This document shows, piece after piece, positions 55,454 through 64,000 of a DNA stretch of 64,000 bases. Position numbers and translations under genes: made by a program. The notes under the pieces are model-generated. The model worked only from the letters and a program-made list of their open reading frames with translations, was not told the DNA's origin and did no database searches. Position 1 is the first letter of the stretch; each line of letters begins with the position of its first letter. The DNA is from Saposhnikovia divaricata (Eukaryota; Streptophyta; Magnoliopsida; Apiales; Apiaceae). Location of the stretch: the NCBI GenBank assembly GCA_036435485.1, contig CM071598.1, forward strand, positions 201,417,148-201,481,147. The letters are read 5' to 3'.

Positions 55454-58024
55454 TGATGTGCTAAAAATATGACATTTAATTATCGCAAGTGCACGATCAT
55501 CGTTTTAGTATTTGAGATTCGATCCACAGGGAATAATATTTATCGCAATCCTTAATTTCTAATTTAGGCGAATTAGGACAAGTGGGTTTTAGAAAATTTT
55601 GGATTTTACTAATTGATTCCTAAAACTATTTTTTCTTAAAAGAAATTTACATTAATCTACTAAAAACTGAATTTTTTTCATTTTTTTTTCTATTTAATTT
55701 AAAATTACCTAAAGAACATTTAAACAAATTTTAAAAGAAAATCTAATTTAATCAAATTTTAATTTAACAACTTAAAAATTCAAAAGAATAAAAAAAAAAT
55801 AGTCATTCTTAACTTCTAATTTAATCGAACTAAGGCAATTTGAGTTTTTTTTTTTGTTTTTTTTTTACTTTTAAATTCGTAAAAGGAAACTTAATCTATT
55901 GAAAGAAAATTAAATTATTCTAAAATTTCTGAATTCGAATTAAAACTAGATGTTATTCTAAATAATTATTTACAGAAAATTTTAAGAAATTTTGGACATG
56001 AATCGTTTGTAAAAGCACTAGCCCGAAATAAAATCAACACGCAAATTCACAGGAAATTCCTAGATACCATTCACAAACTCAACCCAGAAACAAACTAAGT
56101 AGCACTATTTCGAGAACTAGGACACAATTACTCATAACAAAAATCAACAAACAATTCAAAAACCCAGTAACTAAGACAGGAAACAAACGTGAGAAAAATA
56201 AAGACTTTAACAATGCAGCATGGACTTTAACCAAAAACTCTACAACATTGACAGTTAACACCAACACAGACAGCCATGAAGTCAGTTCTCCACAATGCAG
56301 AAATCTGTAAAAACTCAGAACTGAGCAACTCCATTTTACAAGATTAGAACTTGGTTACTAAAAACGGCAGCACGAAAACGAATACTCAGAAAACAGAGAC
56401 CAAAAACCAGCACACACAATTGCAAAATTCGCACTAAAACAATATAGAATTGCGACTTGGAAACTCAATAAATACTTATACAGACTTCACAAGACAAGAA
56501 GACAAGACATGGAAACGAAACCTCGACACTACAAACACTGCAAACGGATTTTGAACAACCTCAAATCTTCAAACTACAACTTTACAACTACGAAATCTCA
56601 GTACACTAAAACTCAGCAATCTCAATCGAAACTCGCAGGAAACTCGCGCAGCAACTCGAAATGCAGCAGACTAGAAGTAGTAGTAATCATAACAAGCGAA
56701 ATAAACCAAAAACGGAACTCGGCAAGAACTCAAACATCAAACAAAACTCAGAACCTACCCAAGAAAATGCAGTAATTTAAGAACAGAATAAAACAGGAAA
56801 ATAGAACAATAATACTAAATCAGAAATCGCAGCATGAATACGGCACCAAATGGACTCAATCACAACTACAACGAATGAAAATAAAGAACCCAGTTGGCTC
56901 GGCTCGCCAAACAATACTTTAATACCCAACAAACAATGAATGAACCACAATAAATTCTAAAACTCGACAACTAAATTTAACCAACGAACTCAGACTTAAT
57001 AGCGAACAACATCAAAACAAGAGCCATCAATAAAGTTTAATAAAACCCGAACAAAACAAAACTAAGACTCGTGAACTTAGAAGTCCAGAAACAAAACACC
57101 GAAAAAAAAAAAAAACTCGCGCACTTAACAGAATAAACAGGATTTTATGTGTAAAGAATGAGAAGAAAGGGAAGGAGAGGTGATTGTGTCGAGAATTGGA
57201 AGAAGGAAAACTAGGTTTGTGTGAACTGAAATTGAAAAGGATGAAGACGGGGGAGATGGTGGTGTATTGGCGGAGAGGAAAGAAGGAGGGGAAAAGAGAA
57301 ACGTAAGAAATTGTTCGCATATTAGAGAAACATGGGTGAGGTTTTGTGGGTGAAGAGAGAGTGAGAGAGATGGGAGAGAAAAGCTTACGGAGGGAGAGAA
57401 AAAGGAGAGACAGGGGAGAGAGATCTGTTTTGTAAATAAAAGAGAATGGGTTTGTGGTTTGTTTGTGCTAAAAATGAATAAAACGAAACAAGGGAGATGA
57501 ACTGCTACAAAACAAATAAATTTCAGCAGGAGAAAAATACATATATAAAAAAAAATTAAATTGTTTATAAGAGATGCAAAGAAAAATTACAACTATAAAT
57601 TGAGGAGTGTTCTAATTCTAATGGGTTGTTCTAATCCTAATTCTAAGTGATTTTACAAGAGAGAAAAATGAATCTATTTATAGGAAATAGATTGAGATTT
57701 GTGGTTGGTGTGGATTAATCCCCACCATTCATTTTTGTTTGGTGGGATTAAATCCTAGCCCTCCATTTTTATTTTATTTTTATTTTTTTTTATTTTTAGT
57801 TTTTTAAATAAAAATTTAGCTTTTGCACCAAACTCCCTCTTCTTTCCTTTTCTTCTATTTTGGTCCTTCTTCTTCTTCTTTTTGTCTTCTTTGACCTTTA
57901 TTTCTTTATTTTGCAATTTCTTCAATTTTTCTTGAATTTCCTGAAATACAACAAAATAATTTATTAAAATACGAATTCAAACAATAAATAGGTAATAAAA
58001 ATATGCAAAAATATGCACTTATCA
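55454..58024 (-). mobile_element. 3' LTR of the LARD-like element (2,571 bp)
   Basis: Termini TGAT...ATCA. In sense orientation the TATA box CTATAAATAG (57683-57674) lies only about 340 bp in, so R plus U5 is over 2 kb. Downstream it is C/T-rich (57150-57430). The small ORFs inside are not conserved in frame between the two LTRs. Confidence 0.92.
57674..57683 (-). promoter_or_regulatory. TATA box in the LARD 3' LTR
   Basis: The minus strand reads CTATAAATAG. The same box is at 63830-63839 in the other LTR. Confidence 0.7.
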
Positions 58025-58040
58025 AATGCCCCCATACCTA
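58025..58040 (-). other. Polypurine tract of the LARD-like element
   Basis: The minus strand reads AGGTATGGGGGCATT immediately before TGATAAGTGC, the start of the 3' LTR. Confidence 0.85.
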
Positions 58041-59336
58041 TCTTTTGCTCGTCCTCGAGTAAAACAAAAAGAAAATCTAGATAAAAAGTCCTATACTCCT
58101 TTTCGTAGGTGTGACGGGTAATTTTAGGTTTACCAATCCGTTAAACCTATAGACGATCTCTACAGGAAGAGTGTTGTCTCCTAAGGGTTTACAGAAGATA
58201 TACCCATAAAATCTTTTGAGATAAGTCAGCATGTATCCGACTTTCCTCTTTCAACTTAGCTTTCATTGGTGTCAACAAAACAATTTTGTAGGAAAATACA
58301 TGCCTTAAAGAATATTCTAATAATAGCCAAGTTATAGGTTCCCACAATCCACTTGATTAGACTCTAAAAATTTACAAAAAATCCCAAGGTGTGTAGTGAA
58401 TTTAAGGCCCTTGATGGATAAAGTGCATACGAACATTTTCTCTTTTTCAACCAATATTGAACTGACGCAACCTCTATTAAAACAAGTATCTAGCCAAACT
58501 TCACGTTCTTAGCAGTTAGATCGACTGTGCAATGGTTGAGGTCCCAAAAGACTTTTGCATCAATACCCATTTAGCGAGTTTTAGGTCAACAATCCCAGAT
58601 CACTAACGACCTTAGGTTGCTAGGCACAAAGTCCCCTCGGACTTACTTACTCGGGATATTAATGAGCCCAACCTAGCCGATTTCCCTACTAAGAATTTAT
58701 TATTACAAAATTACACTAGCACTCAACAATTACAAAAATTTATTGACTATTTTTTTTTGATTTTTTTTTTTTGACACTATAGGAACCAAATTTCGCAAAG
58801 GTTTGATTCGACATTGTTCTAACATGTGGGTTCTCTCTCAGGTATCGAATAACATTCCTATACAATTTTTCCATCAAAAGTCTTGTGCAAATGTGTCGTC
58901 TTGGTCTTTTAAGCAAAATTTTGTTCGACACAAGTTTCGTGAGGAAAACCTTAACTGACTACGTTCAAATTATCTAAAGGCATTATACATATAATTTTCG
59001 GAAAATAGTCAACACCAACTAGTTCTAGAATTTAAAGAGTGGGAAGGACAACTAAGCTAAAATATCTCTATTTTTGGATTTTTAAAATTTTTCAATTTTT
59101 TTTGGATTTTTCAATTTTATGTATTTACACTAAAACCCTCCCCCATACCTAAATCATGCATTGTCCTCAATGTATGCAAAATGAACGAGAATAAAATAGA
59201 GAGGAGGAAATACCTGATAAGGGATGACGGAGAATGACAAACTGCTGAAAAACTACGAAAGAAAACAACTCACACACGCACACAAATCCTCCCCCATACA
59301 TACATTCTATTATGGGAGGTACAAAACAAATATTTA
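58041..59336. other. Non-coding internal region of the LARD-like element (3' side)
   Basis: No recognisable coding frame; long T/A homopolymers at about 58750-58772 and 59085-59110. A second purine-rich word (minus strand, TATGGGGGAGGGTTTTAG, near 59130-59147) could be a duplicate polypurine tract. Confidence 0.6.
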
Positions 59337-60821
59337 CTAACCAATACCTGCTCTCGGAAAAACTATTTTTGTTGTACAACCAACATATTTCAGAAACTCA
59401 CCCACAAAAATAGCATAGACCACTCGAAAGATCCGATTAGGTGCAAGAATAAAACTCATATTCCTAACTTCATCCATAGACCACGAAGATGCTTCTTTTT
59501 TTTGTTTAAGCAAATTAATTACGATAAGATGTTGGTCATGAATATCATGAGTTTCGATGAAAGATGGAGCACGAGTGGAAGATGAAGAAATAGAAACGGG
59601 TGGGGGTGGTTCTTCGAAAAATGTTTTACCAGCAGAATTAGGATCACAAGAACTATCCTTATGTTGGGTTTCCCATTTGGAACAAATATTCATCATCTCT
59701 CTAAACATCTCTTCCGAGGTCAAATCCTTAAAAGATTCGTGAAGCTCTCGATTAGTCTCGTAATGCAATTGAAAATCTTGTTTAAGAAGAGACTCAATCT
59801 CATGATCGTCCAAATTTGACCTTGAAACAACCTCCTTAACTAGATCAGCTCCTATTGGTTGAGTATGAAGTTCTTCGGTTTTTTCGGGAAGAGGTTTGGA
59901 AGATGAATGGAAAAGTTCACTAGAAGAAGATGATGGTTGTCTAGGTGAAGCCACAAACTCAGAATCATCGGGATTCTTCGTTTGACCTAGAGAAAGAATG
60001 ATGTCAGCATCAGAATCTTCTTCGTGTGAATCACCACCGAAAGGAGTGTCAACTTGAACATTAGACCTAGGAGAAATGATATCATCGAAAGTATCGATAG
60101 GTCTTTGAGTTATAAGAAATTCAGGGTTGACCTCGGGTGGATTCGGAGTGGTTATCGTCTCAAGCTCGCACATGGTGGCTAATTGATTCACTTGAAATTC
60201 TAACTTAGATAAGACTTGAGCATTAGAGTTCAAAATTTACCTATCAGAAGTTATGGTTCGCATGAAGTTTTCTTGAGAAACCAATAAAGCCTCGATACTC
60301 TTTTCTAAGGTATCAAGTTGCCTACTCGAATCATGAAATCCGGGTGGGTGGGCGTTGGTTTGAATTGAACTCGAATAAGGAACTTGACTCGGAATTGGAT
60401 AGGAGTTCGGTTCTTGAAAATGTGGAGGCTGAGTTTGAAAGCTATGACCTTGGTTCCATGAGAGATCGGGATAATCTTTCCAACCGGAATTAGAAGACAA
60501 TGTAAAATGGTCATTTCGAGAGGTTGGTTGAAACATGGCGTTGACATGTTGAAAATCGAGACTCGGAGAGTTGAAATTTGGGTGCCAAGACGTGTGTGAA
60601 GGGCCTCTAAGGGTTTCTAAGGCTTCGAGTCGTCTAGTAAGAGCATCTAATTCGGAGTCGAGTGCAATATAGTTTTCACTATAATGCAAATCACTAAAAG
60701 TACTGTACGACTCGTTATACACCCTAGGTTCCCTAGTTGACTCACACCACATCGTATTATCTGCTAACTCCTCGTCAAAATCCCAACCTTGGTAATAACG
60801 CTCCCTAAATGCTATGGACAT
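59337..60821 (-). pseudogene. Gag-like protein of the LARD element with one in-frame stop
   Basis: One phase runs from ATG 60821 (MSIAFRERYYQG) to 59337, about 495 codons, interrupted only by a TAA at 60237-60239. No zinc knuckle or protease is present. Two heptad-like stretches (LDALTRRLEALETL and LEKSIEALLVSQENFM/VLSKLEFQVNQLATM) match the C-terminal coiled coil of Athila/Tat-type gag as I remember it. Around them lie a Pro/Gln/Ser-rich segment (about 60330-60560) and an acidic Ser-rich second half. It may be a relic of gag that kept an RNA- or particle-binding role. I do not recognise the C-terminal 40 residues. Confidence 0.7.
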
Positions 60822-61586
60822 GGTAAAGATTGATAAACCTCGTAGCAAGTAAGTGCGAAAATGAAACACACAAAATAAATGGTGAAAAATCAAAAGAAAA
60901 ATCTAACCAAGGTTCCCTAAATAAAATAACTAGACATTGCTCACATAACGTTAAGACACACTAAAAAAAATCCGTAAATTAAGAATTATTCAGACCGATT
61001 CGGCCAGATTAGAGCAGGCATTGCCAAGAGGCCAAACTCGTCACTTAGACACCAAATCTTAACAGCCATGCGAACCTTAGACACTGAAGGTCGTGAATAA
61101 GTCTTAATTACGTTTGTTTGATGCAACAAACAACATGATATATACAAAAACGATAAACAATTATGGATGCTTACACTACGTGTTTTAACTAAAAGAAAAA
61201 AAAAATTAACGTACCTTTGGGTCCTCCAGCAATCACCATAATTTATAAGGTATGAAAAATTAAAAACAAGAAAATAAAAATCTAGATGATGTGCCCCAAG
61301 TGAGTAAATGCATGATGCAACATTTATGTATTTACAACAATTTTTTTTTTTCAATTTTCAATTTTTTTTGTGATTTTTTTTTTGATTTTTTTGTGATTTT
61401 CTAAAAATAAAAAGGATGAAAAGAGTGAGATACGGGTTACCGAAGCATGCTTTCAAGAATTCCGATTTTTCCAAGCTCCGTGAAAAGATTCCCGAAATTC
61501 CAAACTTTCCTAAAAAAATAAAAATAAGGCAAGCGAAAGAAAACTAATCCGAAAAATTAAAAATTAAGGTGCGAAAAATAATTACT
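60822..61586. other. Leader region of the LARD-like element
   Basis: Non-coding on both strands, with A/T homopolymers near 61340-61400. It would be the 5' untranslated region between primer site and gag-like frame. Confidence 0.6.
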
Positions 61587-61608
61587 CCCCGGCAGCGGCG
61601 CCAAAAAC
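61587..61608 (-). other. Primer binding site of the LARD-like element
   Basis: The minus strand reads TTTTTGGCGCCGCTGCCGGGG just inside the LTR end. TGGCGCCGTTGCCGGGGA-type sites are typical of Athila and some Tat elements, from memory; this copy has C for T in the middle. Confidence 0.85.
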
Positions 61609-61609
61609 T

Positions 61610-64000
61610 TGATGTGCTAAAAATATGACATTTAATTATCGCAAGCGCACGATCATCGTTTTAGTATTTGAGATTCGATCCACAGGGAATAATATTTATC
61701 GCAATCCTTAATTTCTAATTTAGGCGAATTAGGACAAGTGGGTTTTAGAAAATTTTGGATTTTACTAATTGATTCCTAAAACTATTTTTTCTTAAAAGAA
61801 ATTTACATTAATCTAGTAAAAACTGATTTTTTTTCATTTTTTTTCTATTTAATTTAAAATTACCTAAAGAACATTTAAACAAATTTTAAAAGAAAATCTA
61901 ATTTAATCAAATTTTAATTTAACAACTTAAAAATTCAAAAGAATAATAAAAAAAAAAATTAGTCATTCTTAACTTCTAATTTAATAGAACTAAGGCAATT
62001 TGAGTTTTTTTTTTTTTTTTTTTACTTTTAAATTCGTAAAAGGAAACTTAATCTATTGAAAGAAAATTAAATTATTCTAAAATTTCTGAATTCGAATTAA
62101 AACTAGATGTTATTCTATATTTACAGAAAATTTTAAGAAATTTTGGACATGAATCGTTTGTAAAAGCACTAGCTCGAAATAAAATCAACACGCAAATTCA
62201 CAGGAAATTCCTAGATACCATTCACAAACTCAACCCAGAAACAAACTCAGTAGCACTATTTCGAGAACTAGGACACAATTACTCATAACAAAAATCAACA
62301 AACAATTCAAAAACCCAGTAACTAAGACAGGAAACAAGCGTGAGAAAAATAAAGACTTTAACAATGCAGCATGGACTTTAACCAAAAACTCTACAACATT
62401 GACAGTTGACACCAACACAGACAACCATGAAGTCAGTTCTCAACAATGCAGAAATCTGTAAAAACTCAGAATCGAGCAACTCCATTTTACAAGATTAGAA
62501 CTTGGTTACTAAAAACGGCAGCACGAAAACGAATACTCAGAAAACAGAGACCAAAAACCAGCACACACAATTGCAAAATTCGCACTAAAACAATATAGAA
62601 TTGCGACTTGGAAACTCAATAAATACTTATACAGACTTCACAAGACAAGAAGACAAGACATGGCAACGAAACCTCGACACTACAAACACTACAAACGGAT
62701 TTTGAACAACCTCAAATCTTCAAACTACAACCTTACAACTACGAAATCTCAGTACACTAAAACTCAGCAATCTCAATCGACACTCGCAGGAAACTCGCGC
62801 AGCAACTCGAAATGCAGCAGACTAGAAGTAGTAGTAATCATAACAAGAGAAATAAACCAAAAACGGAACTCGGCAAGAACTCAGACATCAAACAAAACTC
62901 AGAACCTACCCAAGAAAATGCAGTAATTTACGAACAGAATAAAATAGGAAAACAGAACAATAATACTAAATCAGAAAACGCAGCATGAATACAGCACCAA
63001 ATGGACTCAATCACAGCTACAACGAATGAAAATAAAGAACCCAGTTGGCTCGGCTCGCCAAACAATACTTTAATACCCAACAAACAATGAATGAACCACA
63101 ACAAATTCTAAAACTCGACATCTAAATTTAACCAACGAACTCAGACTTAACAGCGAACAACATCAAAACAAGAGCCATCAATAAAGTTTAATAAAACCCG
63201 AACAAAACAAAACTAAGACTCGTGAACTTAGAAGTCCAGAAACAAAACACCGAAAAAAAAAAAAAAAAGAACTCGCGCACTTAACAGAATAAACAGGATT
63301 TTATGTGTAAAGAATGAGAAGAAAGGGAAGGAGAGGTGATTGTGTCGAGAATTGGAAGAAGGAAAACTAGGTTTGTGTGAACTGAAATTGAAAAGGATGA
63401 AGACGGGGGAGATGGTGGTGTATTGGCGGAGAGGAAAGAAGGAGGGGAAAAGAGAAACGTAAGAAATTGTTCGCATATTAGAGAAACATGGGTGAGGTTT
63501 TGTGGGTGAAGAGAGAGTGAGAGAGATGGGAGAGAAAAGATTACGGAGGTAGAGAAAAAGGAGAGACAGGGGAGAGAGATCTGTTTTGTAAATAAAAGAG
63601 AATGGGTTTGTGGTTTGTTTGTGCTAAAAATGAATAAAACGAAACAAGGGAGATGAACTGCTACAAAACAAATAAATTTCAGCAGGAGAAAAATACATAT
63701 ATAAAAAAAAATTAAATTGTTTATAAGAGATGCAAAGAAAAATTACAACTATAAATTGAGGAGTGTTCTATTTCTAATGGGTTGTTCTAATCCTAATTCT
63801 AAGTGATTTTACAAGAGAGAAAAATGAATCTATTTATAGGAAATAGATTGAGATTTGTGGTTGGTGTGGATTAATCCCCACCATTCATTTTTGTTTGGTG
63901 GGATTAAATCCTAGCCCTCCATTTTTATTTATTTTTTTATTTTTTTTTATTTTTAGTTTTTTAATTAAAAATTCAGCTTTTGCACCAAACTCCCTCTTCT
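61610..64000 (-). mobile_element. 5' LTR of the LARD-like element (partial at window edge)
   Basis: Begins TGATGTGCTAAAAATATG and aligns with 55454 onward. About 180 bp should lie beyond the window. It carries the TATA box at 63830-63839. Confidence 0.92.

Larger units (their letters stand above)
55454..64000 (-). mobile_element. Non-autonomous LARD-like Ty3/gypsy element (runs off right edge)
   Basis: Minus-strand order: 5' LTR from beyond 64000 to 61610, a GGCGCC-type primer site, a gag-like frame, a polypurine tract, and 3' LTR 58024-55454. The internal region is only about 3.6 kb and encodes no protease, RT or integrase. The LTR pair differs at clearly more sites than the Tekay or SIRE pairs, including small indels (for example 6 bp near 55960/62118). 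Confidence 0.9.

Noticed and set aside
57027..57320. 97-residue hydrophobic-looking ORF in the LARD LTR
   Set aside because: The other LTR copy has a different poly(A) length and shifts the frame. The hydrophobicity comes from T-rich sequence.

Overview
The window is nuclear DNA from a flowering plant, most likely a eudicot. Almost all of it is nested LTR retrotransposons. I see no intact host gene, rRNA, tRNA or CRISPR array. The plant assignment rests on the retroelement lineages present (Tork and SIRE copia; Tekay/Del-type chromovirus and Tat-type gypsy), their initiator-Met and GGCGCC-type primer sites, and plant-type introns. The species cannot be fixed from this sequence alone.

Left part (1-9095): a degenerate Tork-type Ty1/copia element on the minus strand occupies 1 to about 8971 and runs off the left edge. 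Its gag has two in-frame stops, the gag-pre-integrase region has a frameshift and a stop, and its reverse transcriptase is split by a Tekay-type solo LTR (50-5185, 5,136 bp) flanked by the 5-bp duplication GAACT. A SINE-like 3' tail follows at 9034-9095. From 9096 to 12847 the sequence is AT-rich and gene-poor, with an 80-bp direct duplication, an LTR-like fragment at 10871 and a CACTA-type transposon terminus at 11268.

Centre (12848-55176): a 5'-truncated Tat-lineage Ty3/gypsy element on the plus strand. It keeps a second (archaeal-type) RNase H, an integrase, an antisense three-exon gene with its own TATA box, 3' tandem repeats, a polypurine tract and a 3' LTR. A Tekay-type element on the minus strand (17786-54003) inserted into it, and the 5-bp duplication GTAGC is still present at both ends, 36 kb apart. 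That outer Tekay contains two younger insertions: a nearly intact SIRE-type copia (25539-33846, duplication TACTG, 1,337-bp LTRs) and a second Tekay element (34506-49762, minus strand, about 4.5-kb LTRs) with gag-protease, RT/RNase H, an integrase with chromodomain, and an extra acidic ORF upstream of gag. At 49763 the inner element's 5' LTR is joined directly to an internal point of the outer element's right LTR. A deletion there removed the rest of the outer internal region.

Right part (55190-64000): the Tat element sits in a copia gag fragment (55190-55453). That fragment is cut by a non-autonomous LARD-like gypsy element on the minus strand (55454 to beyond the right edge) with 2.57-kb LTRs and a gag-like reading frame carrying one in-frame stop.

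Relative order of events: copia gag fragment, then Tat, then outer Tekay, then SIRE and inner Tekay, then the deletion. The LARD element and the left-hand solo LTR are separate insertions. LTR pairs of the SIRE, inner Tekay and outer Tekay elements differ at only about 0.3-0.4% of sites by eye, so these insertions look recent.
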